A stretch of 64,000 nucleotides of DNA. Source: Bacteroidota bacterium. Its GTDB lineage: Bacteria > Bacteroidota > Bacteroidia > Flavobacteriales_D > Crocinitomicaceae. The position numbers and the translations under genes are program-made. Shown here piece by piece: positions 18,619 to 26,104 of the stretch. Numbering within the stretch: the first letter of the stretch is position 1; every line of letters starts with the position of its first letter. The stretch lies in assembly GCA_006226425.1 (NCBI GenBank), contig SBGX01000031.1, forward strand, positions 62,001-126,000, written 5' to 3'. The notes under the pieces are model-generated. The model saw nothing but the letters and a program-made list of their open reading frames with translations. It did no database searches and was not told where the DNA came from.

Positions 18619-19062
18619 TTAACTTCTCAATTTATCCAGAAGATGACTTAGGTTTTCAGCTTCTTCATTACTTAATTTGTTGATATACAGAAATTCATCA
18701 TCAAAGTCGACGTCAATTTTGGCCAGAATATCCAGTCCCTTTTGTGTAATATTTACATAGACTACTCTCCGATCCTTCTCACAACGCACCCGCTCAATCA
18801 ATCCTTTATCGATCAACTTATCCATCAAACGGGTTGTGTTCGGGGACTTTTCGACCATTCGTTCTTTCACAGTATGGATGTTCAAAGCTTCTCCAGCTCC
18901 TCTCAGAATCCTTAAAATGTTGAATTGTTGCATGGTCAGGTCAAACTGATCCATGTATTCCTGTTGTCTGGCTCCTAACCAATTAGATGTGTAGCGGATG
19001 TTGACCACCACTTTATGCATAGGACTTCTGAACCTACTTTTGATCGCTTCTCCAATTTCCAT
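18619..19062 (-). CDS. MarR family transcriptional regulator
   Basis: A 147-residue winged-helix regulator. Characteristic parts are the dimer helix at the start, FDLTMQQFNILRILRG near residue 42, the recognition-helix region NIHTVKERMVEKSPNTTRLMDKLIDKGLIER near residues 60-90, and the beta-wing CEKDRRVVYVNITQKGL. It is encoded immediately upstream of the TonB receptor and cotranscribed with it. A perfect inverted repeat lies in the spacer of its own promoter, so autorepression of the pair is likely. The effector is unknown. The ATG at 19062 fits the family N-terminus but leaves almost no leader after the promoter. Confidence 0.9.
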   Translation of the reverse strand: MEIGEAIKSRFRSPMHKVVVNIRYTSNWLGARQQEYMDQFDLTMQQFNILRILRGAGEALNIHTVKERMVEKSPNTTRLMDKLIDKGLIERVRCEKDRRVVYVNITQKGLDILAKIDVDFDDEFLYINKLSNEEAENLSHLLDKLRS

Positions 19063-19066
19063 GGTA

Positions 19067-19097
19067 CAAATTTAAATACCTGGGTATTAATTTCAAA
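19067..19097 (-). promoter_or_regulatory. Promoter of the MarR-TonB receptor operon
   Basis: The minus strand reads TTTG (19097-19094), 19 bases, TAAATTTG (19074-19067), an exact match to the Bacteroidota consensus TTTG-N19-TAnnTTTG. The -7 box ends 4 bases before the ATG, implying a leaderless or nearly leaderless transcript. Confidence 0.8.
19075..19088. promoter_or_regulatory. Palindromic operator candidate for the MarR regulator
   Basis: AATACCTGGGTATT is a perfect 6-2-6 inverted repeat. It sits within the 19-base spacer between the -33 and -7 boxes of the MarR promoter, where a bound dimer would block sigma. MarR operators are typically palindromes of this size. Confidence 0.75.
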
Positions 19098-19121
19098 GCA
19101 TTCTTTTGTTTTTGGAACATT

Positions 19122-20189
19122 TTAACGAATTCCTTCCTTCTTCAACCAGGCTGAATAGACCCTTGCTTTGCTCAAATGGCCTGCATAATCGTTTGAAAAA
19201 TAATGCTTTCCCGAATAGTTCGGTTGTGCCACCATATAGAAATAATTGGTTTTGGGCGCATCCAATACAGCTTCGATAGCCTTGATTGGAGGCATATTGA
19301 TCGGTCCGGGAGGCAATCCTTCATACAAATATGTATTATAAGGACAATCCTTATCCCGATGTTTATAAGTTAATCGCTGTACTCCATTCAAAGCATCTCC
19401 CCAGCAAAAACGAAAAGTAGGATCCGACCTCAGTTTCATCCCAATCCGAAGCCTATTCAAATAGAGTGAAGCTATGGTCTTCCATTCTTCGGAATGTCTC
19501 CCTTGTTCTGCATAGACAATACTTGCAAGGGTAACGACTTCCCAGGCTTCCCGGAAGCCTTTTTGCTTCATTTTCTGTTTTCGCTCCGGAGTCCAAAAGG
19601 CCTGATAATTTTTGTGCATGCGTTCCACAAACTGTTCCGGACTTACATCCCAGTACATACGATAGGTATTCGGCACAAAAAGAACTCCAATTAAATCATC
19701 CGACAGATCATATTTGGCCAGGGTCTCATCCTGCATGATGAAATTCACCAGGCTGGCACTATCCATTTGTACGCATTGAGCTACCTTGGACGCCATGTCA
19801 TAAATGTCCCGACAATTGTTAAAGACCACATTGACCTCTTGCTCAGCATTTCCGTTTCCTGCGGCATTTTTAGTAAAACCATTCAACAAATGCCGATACT
19901 TTGTCCCTGGGGCAATTCGGTACTTCCCTCCAGCCAACTTCTCACTGTTCAGGGATTTATATTCAGCTACCTGGTACAGGTCATCCGGACTATCTATAAT
20001 CTTCTTCTCTTGCAGTTTCCGAACCAGGCCATCCAGTCCACTTGCTTCTTCAAAGAAAAAACTGGTCTCTACCGTATTCAGTGTTTTTCTGTTCCCGGCC
20101 AGATACAAACTGATTTTCGGCCAGGCTAGTATCAGGCCTACCAGGATGACTGCCCCGATGATCAGCTTTTTCACGATGGATTTAGACAT
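19122..20189 (-). CDS. mltG: Endolytic murein transglycosylase MltG
   Basis: A 355-residue YceG/MltG-family protein that cuts nascent peptidoglycan near the membrane. A single N-terminal membrane helix (LIIGAVILVGLILAWP, residues about 9-25) is followed by a LysM-like region and the catalytic domain. The active-site segment is ASIVYAEQGRHSEEWKTIASLYLNRL near residue 220, with the catalytic Glu in YAEQ. Later signatures are MKLRSDPTFRF, YNTYLYEGLPPGPINMP near residue 290, and YFSNDYAGH. The usual ASIVEKE motif is changed to ASIVYAE, which keeps one Glu. It overlaps the GNAT gene upstream by 19 bases. Confidence 0.93.
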   Translation of the reverse strand: MSKSIVKKLIIGAVILVGLILAWPKISLYLAGNRKTLNTVETSFFFEEASGLDGLVRKLQEKKIIDSPDDLYQVAEYKSLNSEKLAGGKYRIAPGTKYRHLLNGFTKNAAGNGNAEQEVNVVFNNCRDIYDMASKVAQCVQMDSASLVNFIMQDETLAKYDLSDDLIGVLFVPNTYRMYWDVSPEQFVERMHKNYQAFWTPERKQKMKQKGFREAWEVVTLASIVYAEQGRHSEEWKTIASLYLNRLRIGMKLRSDPTFRFCWGDALNGVQRLTYKHRDKDCPYNTYLYEGLPPGPINMPPIKAIEAVLDAPKTNYFYMVAQPNYSGKHYFSNDYAGHLSKARVYSAWLKKEGIR

Positions 20190-20695
20190 AGTTGATAGAT
20201 TCGTTCGTTGATTTGTTCTACTTTACTCTGCCGGGAGGCCTCTTTCGTCCCAATCCATTTGAAATCACAGGATTCAAACAGGTTTTTACTGGCCGAGTTG
20301 TCTTCCTGTACATGGGCGATCAGATGTTCAAATACCTTCTGTTTTTGCAAATAGCTTACCATTAGCATCAAGCTCTCTTTGGCATATCCTTTTCCTCGCT
20401 CATCAGGATCTGCAATTAAAACGCCAACGGACAATTTTCCCTTTGCTGGCTCTGCATCAAATACATCCAGGGTTCCGAGCTTCTTTACATCTTCGTTCCG
20501 ACAAATGATGAAGCGTTGCTGCCCATCTTCCTCCAGGGTATCTTTCCGATCTACAAAATTCTCAATTTCTTCTTCCGTATATGGGTTCTGAGTTTCCGAC
20601 ACTTTCCAGTTTTCAGGATCATTTTCCCAGCGCATCAGGTCCGAAACATCTTCCATCTCGGGAGTTCTTAAATGTACGCGTTTACCTTTGAGCAT
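20171..20695 (-). CDS. GNAT family N-acetyltransferase
   Basis: A 174-residue acetyltransferase of the RimJ/RimL type. The start MLKGKRVHLRTPEMEDVSDL is typical for the group. The acetyl-CoA loop appears as IADPDERGKGYAKESLMLMVSYL near residues 95-115, followed by LIAHVQEDNSASKNLFESCDF, the usual beta-5/alpha-4 region. The open frame continues 14 codons upstream to 20737, but the ATG at 20695 fits the family and shortens the overlap with the upstream gene to 14 bases. The acceptor amine is unknown. The tight overlap with mltG and the unknown gene suggests one operon. Confidence 0.85.
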   Translation of the reverse strand: MLKGKRVHLRTPEMEDVSDLMRWENDPENWKVSETQNPYTEEEIENFVDRKDTLEEDGQQRFIICRNEDVKKLGTLDVFDAEPAKGKLSVGVLIADPDERGKGYAKESLMLMVSYLQKQKVFEHLIAHVQEDNSASKNLFESCDFKWIGTKEASRQSKVEQINERIYQLCLNPS

Positions 20696-21182
20696 TTCTA
20701 ATCTCTTCAATCCGTTTTTCGACAGACTCATGATCATAATCTGGAATTCCCTGATATGACTCCGGTAAATTTAGTCCAAAAACGCGATTGATTCGTCCCT
20801 TTGCCTCTAATTCTTCCAACAGATCAAAAATCAGGCACAATTCTTTTCGTTCACTTAGTACTTCCAGAATCGGACTTAGACAGCTACTTTGTCCCGCAAT
20901 GATCTCTTCCTGCTGAGCAAAAACTTCTTTCAAATCGAGACTTCGTTCTTCATGAAGTTGATAAATCAATGCCGGGATTTTTTTTCGTTCAAGCAAACGA
21001 ATCATCTGGTCCACGGGGACTCCCAAATCCTTTCCACTTACCTTGAGACTATAAAACAGAGCATCCTGGGAAATACCGATATGCGGGGGAATTCGATCAG
21101 CATAAAGTACCCAAAGCAAGGCTTCTTGCCTAAGCGAAATAAGCTCTTCAGCGCTTATTCTTTCAAAGCTCAATGCGACCAT
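20682..21182 (-). CDS. Conserved-looking hypothetical protein between dapF and a GNAT gene
   Basis: A protein of 166 residues from the ATG at 21182 (174 from 21206) that I do not recognise. It is acidic, soluble and probably all-alpha: helices are suggested by SAEELISLRQEALLWVLYA near residue 10 and by the C-terminal YDHESVEKRIEEIRNAQR. It overlaps dapF by about 20 bases at its start and the GNAT gene by 14 at its end, so it is embedded in a translationally coupled run, which supports its being real. A regulatory or scaffold role would be a guess only. Confidence 0.7.
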   Translation of the reverse strand: MVALSFERISAEELISLRQEALLWVLYADRIPPHIGISQDALFYSLKVSGKDLGVPVDQMIRLLERKKIPALIYQLHEERSLDLKEVFAQQEEIIAGQSSCLSPILEVLSERKELCLIFDLLEELEAKGRINRVFGLNLPESYQGIPDYDHESVEKRIEEIRNAQR

Positions 21183-21945
21183 CAAATACAAATTTAGCAG
21201 GCCCAATTAAATAAATCGGATCGAAGCTTTCACCTTCCTTCACAAAGCGAACCTTTAAATAGCCTCCCTTTGTTGTCAAAGCAATCTCCATTTCACCTGA
21301 TAGACCATTCTTTCTCGCATACGCCAGCGCTACTGCAGTCACTCCCGTTCCGCAGGACAAGGTTTCGTCCTCCACTCCTCGTTCATAGGTATAAACCATC
21401 AAGTCTTTGGGGCCCAAAAGTTCTACAAAATTGACATTGATTCCCGCTTCCTGATAAGGTGCTGAATAGCGGATTCGAGCTCCCTCTCCAACAACATCCA
21501 CATCCTTCAAATTGTTCCGAAAACTGATATAATGAGGTGATCCGGTATCCAGTACAAAGTGATTTTTATCAAGTTGCTCCATTGAATGGACCGCTAACAT
21601 TTCCAGTGCGACCTCGGCCCCCTGAATCTCGGCCCGATGGATTCCATCAATTGCTTCAAAACAACTTTCTTCTTCGATGATTCCAATCTGACGTGCAAAC
21701 ATCACGGAAGATCGGGCTCCGTTTCCACAGAAACTCTGAGAACCATCGGCATTATAGTAATCCAAATAAAAATCACTGTTATCTGATTTACGCAATACAA
21801 TGAGTCCATCTGCACCGATTCCAAACTTTCGATCACACAAGTAACTGATTTTTTCCGCTGTAAGTTCAGGAACTTCCTGATGAATTCCGTCGATCATGAC
21901 GAAATCATTCCCGGTTCCTTCATATTTGGAAAAAGAGAGTCTCAT
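21163..21945 (-). CDS. dapF: Diaminopimelate epimerase
   Basis: A 260-residue enzyme that converts LL- to meso-diaminopimelate for lysine and peptidoglycan. The start MRLSFSKYEGTGNDFVMIDG is the family signature. The two catalytic cysteines are visible in SFCGNGARSS near residue 75 and in LSCGTGVTAVALAY near residue 205. DRKFGIGADGLI near residue 40 is also conserved. An upstream in-frame start at 21993 would add 16 residues and overlap the dipeptidase gene; the ATG at 21945 lies just past the pepD stop and fits homologues. It shares the operon with mltG, which fits a cell-wall theme. Confidence 0.96.
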   Translation of the reverse strand: MRLSFSKYEGTGNDFVMIDGIHQEVPELTAEKISYLCDRKFGIGADGLIVLRKSDNSDFYLDYYNADGSQSFCGNGARSSVMFARQIGIIEEESCFEAIDGIHRAEIQGAEVALEMLAVHSMEQLDKNHFVLDTGSPHYISFRNNLKDVDVVGEGARIRYSAPYQEAGINVNFVELLGPKDLMVYTYERGVEDETLSCGTGVTAVALAYARKNGLSGEMEIALTTKGGYLKVRFVKEGESFDPIYLIGPAKFVFDGRIEL

Positions 21946-21947
21946 TC

Positions 21948-23402
21948 TTAAGATTCCGGGGTACTTTTCATTACGTCCAGCAAATAAGACCAAAATTTCT
22001 GCACCGAAGAGATTTGTACTTTCTCATCCGGAGAATGTGCCGCACGAATATTTGGTCCAAAGGAAATCATATCCATTTCCGGAAAATGAGCCCCTAAAAT
22101 ACCACATTCCAATCCGGCGTGACAGGCTTTGATTTGCGGTTCTTCCTGGAATTTTGTTCGATACAGATCTGCCATCAATTTCAAAATCTCGGAATTTGGA
22201 TTTGGTTGCCAGCCTGGATAATCTCCTGTCTGAACCACCGCACACCCCATATTTTCAAAGGTTGAACGAATCGAATTTGCCACATCATCTTTCGTACTTT
22301 CCACACTGGAACGTTGCAGCGACTGGCTAATAAACTCTCCATCACGAATCAATATCCTCGCCAAACTAGAAGAGGTTTCCACCAAACCTTCAATGTCCGG
22401 ACTCATCCGAAATACTCCGTTATGAACTGCATAAATGGCATTCACAATCTTAATGCAATCTTCGTAACTCAAGGCACCCGATGGATTTTCAATCGTATTC
22501 CATTCGATCTGCATCTCTGTCTCAATGCTCTCAAATTCTTTCTTCAATGTTTCCTGCATCCGCTCCATCAGTGCTTCAAATCGTTCGCGATCTGATTTTA
22601 CAATGGACAAATGAGCCGTTGACTCTCTCGGAATAGCGTTTCGAAGACTTCCTCCATCGACCATGCTCAATTGAACAGACATTAAGGAAATAGCCTGGTA
22701 GATGATTCGATTCATCAATTTATTGGCATTCGCGCGCCCCTTGTCAATATCCATTCCGGAATGTCCTCCCAACAAACCACGGATTCGAATTTCATAGGAA
22801 ATGGAGTCTTCCTGGATGGGAACTTCATTATAACGATAAGAAGTATTGGTATCAATTCCTCCGGCACATCCAATAGACAATTCGTCATCATCCTCGGTAT
22901 CCAGATTCAATAAAATTTTACCTGAGATATTTTTGGGGTCCAGTTTCATCGCCCCGGTCATCCCTGTTTCTTCGTCAATCGTGAAAAGGGCCTCAATCGG
23001 AGGATGGGAAATTTCATTCGAAGCCAAAATAGCCATAATCGCAGCTACTCCCATACCATTATCTGCTCCTAGTGTGGTTCCGTTCGCACGCACCCAATCC
23101 CCATCGACAAGCATTTCAATCCCCTGCGTATCGAAGTCGAAATCGGTATCACTGTTTTTCTGATGAACCATGTCCAGATGCGATTGCATCACCAGCGTTT
23201 TACGATTCTCCATTCCTGGGCTTGCCTGTTTCTTGATAATGACATTTCCAATGGCGTCCTCAAGCGTTTCGAGCCCCAAGGATTCTCCAAATTGCTTCAT
23301 GAAAGCACGTACGCGCTCTTCTTTCTTTGATGCTCTGGGAACTTCATTTAAATCTGCAAAATATCCCCAAACTGCTTTGGGTTCCAATGTTCTTACTGAC
23401 AT
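21948..23402 (-). CDS. pepD: Aminoacyl-histidine dipeptidase (M20, PepD type)
   Basis: A 484-residue cytoplasmic zinc dipeptidase that hydrolyses Xaa-His and other dipeptides. Metal ligands are visible in order: MQSHLDMVHQ near residue 77, GADNGMGVAAIM near 115, IDEETGMTGAM near 145 with the catalytic and bridging Glu pair, LNLDTEDDDELSIGCAGG near 170 for the next Asp, and IRAAHSPDEKVQ near 460 for the last His. The lid domain contains RGLLGGHSGMDIDKGRANAN near 215. Length and motif order match PepD. It lies 6 bases from the TatA/B-like gene stop and 2 bases before dapF. Confidence 0.93.
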   Translation of the reverse strand: MSVRTLEPKAVWGYFADLNEVPRASKKEERVRAFMKQFGESLGLETLEDAIGNVIIKKQASPGMENRKTLVMQSHLDMVHQKNSDTDFDFDTQGIEMLVDGDWVRANGTTLGADNGMGVAAIMAILASNEISHPPIEALFTIDEETGMTGAMKLDPKNISGKILLNLDTEDDDELSIGCAGGIDTNTSYRYNEVPIQEDSISYEIRIRGLLGGHSGMDIDKGRANANKLMNRIIYQAISLMSVQLSMVDGGSLRNAIPRESTAHLSIVKSDRERFEALMERMQETLKKEFESIETEMQIEWNTIENPSGALSYEDCIKIVNAIYAVHNGVFRMSPDIEGLVETSSSLARILIRDGEFISQSLQRSSVESTKDDVANSIRSTFENMGCAVVQTGDYPGWQPNPNSEILKLMADLYRTKFQEEPQIKACHAGLECGILGAHFPEMDMISFGPNIRAAHSPDEKVQISSVQKFWSYLLDVMKSTPES

Positions 23403-23408
23403 GTATTT

Positions 23409-23834
23409 TTAACTTTTGTTTTCTGTTTTCTCCTGATCCGCCTGTTTTCCTTCTTCCGGAGAATCGTTCTTCTCTACTTCCTCTCCTTCTGATTTCTTCT
23501 GTAATTCCTGCTGACGCTGGTAAAAATAGTTGGATCGGTTGTAGCGCATCGTGTCATCGATTTCCTGACTGAACTTTTCGACCGGTTCTCTGATTTCCTT
23601 TTCCAGATTATCCCCCTGCTCCAACAATTGATCCAGGTTCAGGTCCTTTTTCATTTCCGCACCGGACCGTTTAATTTCATCCTGAATATCCTGTGAGGCA
23701 TCCTTGATCTGGCGAATAGTCTTCCCAAAAGTACGGGCAATTCCCGGAATACTCTTGGAACCGAAAAACATCAGGATAAAGACCAAAATCAGTAGTATTT
23801 CCGACCCCGCAATATCATTCAGAAAAAGTATCAT
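23409..23834 (-). CDS. Twin-arginine translocase subunit, TatA/TatB family
   Basis: A 141-residue protein with one N-terminal membrane helix (SEILLILVFILMFFGSKSIP, residues about 10-30), including the hinge FGSKSIP, and an amphipathic helix (GIARTFGKTIRQIKDASQDI). These are the defining parts of TatA/TatB/Hcf106. A long charged tail rich in Glu and Lys follows. The length and extended tail are nearer to TatB, but TatA and TatB cannot be separated safely. The Tat system exports folded, often cofactor-containing proteins. tatC is not in the window. Confidence 0.88.
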   Translation of the reverse strand: MILFLNDIAGSEILLILVFILMFFGSKSIPGIARTFGKTIRQIKDASQDIQDEIKRSGAEMKKDLNLDQLLEQGDNLEKEIREPVEKFSQEIDDTMRYNRSNYFYQRQQELQKKSEGEEVEKNDSPEEGKQADQEKTENKS

Positions 23835-23890
23835 AATGGTCCTTTTTTTGGAGTTTCAAAATTACAAATAAATAGGCAATGCATGGCTTC

Positions 23891-23922
23891 CTTGCGTAAT
23901 TTTAAAAATGTTCGTAGTTTTG
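23891..23922 (+). promoter_or_regulatory. Promoter of the SRP RNA gene
   Basis: CTTG (23891-23894), 20 bases, TAGTTTTG (23915-23922). The -7 box ends about 4 bases before the RNA 5' stem begins. Confidence 0.65.
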
Positions 23923-23926
23923 CGCC

Positions 23927-24022
23927 GGGGTAAGTCTTTCACGACCAGCTCCCTCAGAATCCTCCAGGACGGGAACGTAGCAAAGGTATGGGGTTGAGCG
24001 GTGCGATGAAAGTAGCTTACCC
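23927..24022 (+). ncRNA. ffs: Signal recognition particle RNA (bacterial small type)
   Basis: About 96 bases forming a long hairpin whose outer arms GGGTAAG (23928-23934) and CTTACCC (24016-24022) pair. The tip region CAGGACGGGAACGTAGCAAAGGT resembles the conserved Ffh-binding tip of bacterial SRP RNA, including the AGCA of the symmetric loop, and GGTGCGATGAAAGTAGC on the 3' arm is typical of Bacteroidota versions. A T-run follows (24023-24029) and a promoter precedes it. The RNA works with Ffh and FtsY in cotranslational membrane targeting. Confidence 0.82.
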
Positions 24023-24082
24023 TTTTTTTAGTTCCTTTTTTAATAGGTTTTGAAGAGACGTTAAACTTAGAATCAGAATATT

Positions 24083-24739
24083 ATGAAATTTTTTATTGAT
24101 ACTGCAAATTTAGAAGAGATTAAACAAGCCAATGATTTGGGGATTTTGGACGGGGTTACTACCAATCCTTCACTTATGGCCAAAGAAGGAATTGCAGGGG
24201 AATCCAATATCCAGCAACACTATGTCAATATTTGTAACATTGTTGGTGGAGACGTAAGTGCAGAAGTAATCTCCACAGATTACGAGGGAATCATTCGGGA
24301 AGGTGAAGTTCTTGCTGCTTTGCACAAAAATATTGTGGTAAAGGTTCCTATGATCGCAGATGGCATCCGTGCGATCAAATATTTCTCATCAAAAGGTATT
24401 CGGACGAACTGTACCTTGATTTTTTCTCCCGGGCAGGCTTTATTGGCCGCCAAAGCAGGTGCCACTTATATTTCACCCTTCGTTGGAAGATTGGATGATG
24501 TCTCGACTAGCGGGGTAGATTTGATTGCTCAAATCAAAGCCATTTTCAACAACTATACTTTTGATACTCAAATTTTGGCAGCTTCTGTTAGACATCCAAT
24601 GCATGTCATCGATTGTGCCATGATTGGTGCCGATGTCATGACTGGCCCACTGAGTGCCATTATGGCTCTGGCCAAACATCCTTTAACAGATAACGGACTT
24701 GAAAAATTCCTGGCTGATTACGCGAAACTAAATTCCTAA
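24083..24739 (+). CDS. Transaldolase / fructose-6-phosphate aldolase-like protein
   Basis: A 218-residue short-type transaldolase (TalC/MipB family, class I aldolase barrel). The start [20 protein letters not shown] and [13 protein letters not shown] are signatures. The Schiff-base lysine lies in IVVKVPM near residue 87. [31 protein letters not shown] near residues 112-142 is the conserved beta-strand 5-6 region. It connects the pentose-phosphate pathway and glycolysis. Discrimination between true transaldolase and F6P aldolase needs the active-site Gln/Glu/Tyr pattern. It starts 60 bases after the SRP RNA and its stop abuts the stop of rnz on the other strand. Confidence 0.93.
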   Translation: MKFFIDTANLEEIKQANDLGILDGVTTNPSLMAKEGIAGESNIQQHYVNICNIVGGDVSAEVISTDYEGIIREGEVLAALHKNIVVKVPMIADGIRAIKYFSSKGIRTNCTLIFSPGQALLAAKAGATYISPFVGRLDDVSTSGVDLIAQIKAIFNNYTFDTQILAASVRHPMHVIDCAMIGADVMTGPLSAIMALAKHPLTDNGLEKFLADYAKLNS

Positions 24740-25651
24740 TCAACAGGTATAAACAGATCCGTCCTCGACGACTTCTGAATTTTCAAAAATAGCACGAGCT
24801 TCCTGTTCATGCTCTTCCGAATCGGCATAGCGCGAGCTAATATGTCCTAGTAGTAGACGTCCTACTCCCGCCGCCTGTGCAAAAGTTGCCGCCTGTCCGG
24901 CAGTAGCGTGTCTGGTCGCCCTGGCCCTTTCTGCATGCCTCTGTGTGAAGGTCGCTTCATGATAGAGTAAATCTGCTTCCCGGGCATGAATGACATTATC
25001 CATATTTAGAGCCGTATCAGAAAAATAAGCATAAGAAGCCGATTTTTTCGGAGGAAACGTGTATTTGGAAGCTGGAAACAAGCGTCCCTCTTCATCCTGA
25101 TAATCTTCTCCCCTTCTAAAAAAGGGAATGGCTTGTAGCGAAAGTTGATCCTCTCTAAACAGTTCTCCGTTGATCGTATATTCTTTCTGCTTTTCCGAAA
25201 TCCGGAAGCCACAGGTTTTTACCCGATGCTTTAGAGGAAAGCTGGTGATTTCTATAAATCGATCTTCATAAATCAGCTCGGCACCGTCATTCTTCGTTGG
25301 ATGAAAATGAATGTAAAATGCATAACGGTGTCCGCTTGCCTTTTGCTGTAGCTCAATGATTCCCTTCAATTCTTCAGGTCCGAAAATGTGAATTTCTTTC
25401 GTTCTCCCCAACAGATTCATAGTGCTCAGTAGGCCAATCAAACCAAAATAATGATCTCCGTGAAGGTGAGAAATTAACACCAAACTGATGCGCTGAAACT
25501 TAATTCCATATTTTCTCAATTGCACCTGTGTTCCCTCCGCACAATCGATTAATATATGCCGTTCATTACAGTTCAGATACTGAGCTGTCGGGTTTCTTCT
25601 CGAAGTCGGCAAGGCGGCTCCGGAACCCAGAATCGTTAAAGAAAAAGGCAT
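24740..25651 (-). CDS. rnz: Ribonuclease Z
   Basis: A 303-residue metallo-beta-lactamase-fold nuclease that matures tRNA 3' ends. The zinc motif SHLHGDHYFGLIGLL lies near residue 60. GSGAALPTSRRNPTAQ near residue 10 and LIDCAEGTQVQLRKYGI near 35 are typical for RNase Z. The C-terminal metal ligands are in YFSDTALNMDNV, LLYHEATFT and LLLGHISSRYAD near residue 265. Since the tRNA in this window lacks an encoded CCA, RNase Z processing followed by CCA addition fits. It is likely cotranscribed with the STAS gene, which ends 1 base upstream. Confidence 0.95.
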   Translation of the reverse strand: MPFSLTILGSGAALPTSRRNPTAQYLNCNERHILIDCAEGTQVQLRKYGIKFQRISLVLISHLHGDHYFGLIGLLSTMNLLGRTKEIHIFGPEELKGIIELQQKASGHRYAFYIHFHPTKNDGAELIYEDRFIEITSFPLKHRVKTCGFRISEKQKEYTINGELFREDQLSLQAIPFFRRGEDYQDEEGRLFPASKYTFPPKKSASYAYFSDTALNMDNVIHAREADLLYHEATFTQRHAERARATRHATAGQAATFAQAAGVGRLLLGHISSRYADSEEHEQEARAIFENSEVVEDGSVYTC

Positions 25652-25652
25652 T

Positions 25653-25997
25653 TTATTTCTCTTTCATAAAGGCTTGTGCCTCCTCGAGCGTATCCACAAT
25701 CGTAAAAATACGATCCAATTGAGCAATGGAAACTAATTTCATGATCGTTGCATTGAGACCACAAAGCACAAATTTTCCGCTCGAATCCTTGCATAGCCGA
25801 TTTGCCACCAAAATAGCACTCAATCCAGAAGAGTCACAATATTTTGTTTTCCCTAGATTAAGGACGATTGAGTTGATTCCTTTTTTATTCAGTAAAACGA
25901 ACTCACTCTTTAATTCGCTGGCCTTTGTTGCGTCCAATTTATCCACGTTACTTGTAACGGTGGAGTACTGATTGGAATGAGAAATCTCAAAGTTCAT
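25653..25997 (-). CDS. STAS domain protein (anti-sigma factor antagonist-like)
   Basis: A 114-residue single STAS domain. The conserved phosphorylation-loop motif is KYCDSSGLSAILVANRL near residues 57-73, with the Ser expected to be phosphorylated in SpoIIAA-type antagonists (DSSGL). Start at ATG 25997 (MNFEISHSNQY) is preferred because a -7 element lies upstream inside a longer frame from 26048. No anti-sigma kinase or phosphatase is encoded nearby, so its partner must be elsewhere. It is followed after 1 base by rnz. Confidence 0.87.
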   Translation of the reverse strand: MNFEISHSNQYSTVTSNVDKLDATKASELKSEFVLLNKKGINSIVLNLGKTKYCDSSGLSAILVANRLCKDSSGKFVLCGLNATIMKLVSIAQLDRIFTIVDTLEEAQAFMKEK

Positions 25998-26027
25998 GAA
26001 CGGATCTTCTATGCGTTGATATTGGAT

Positions 26028-26035
26028 CAAAAATA
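26028..26035 (-). promoter_or_regulatory. -7 element of the STAS-rnz pair
   Basis: The minus strand reads TATTTTTG 30 bases before the ATG at 25997. No good -33 box is seen. Confidence 0.45.
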
Positions 26036-26104
26036 ATAAAAATATCATAGCTTGTTCGCGCTCATCTGACTTCTTGCATTAATCCTTATTTTAGCAGTCG
26101 AACA

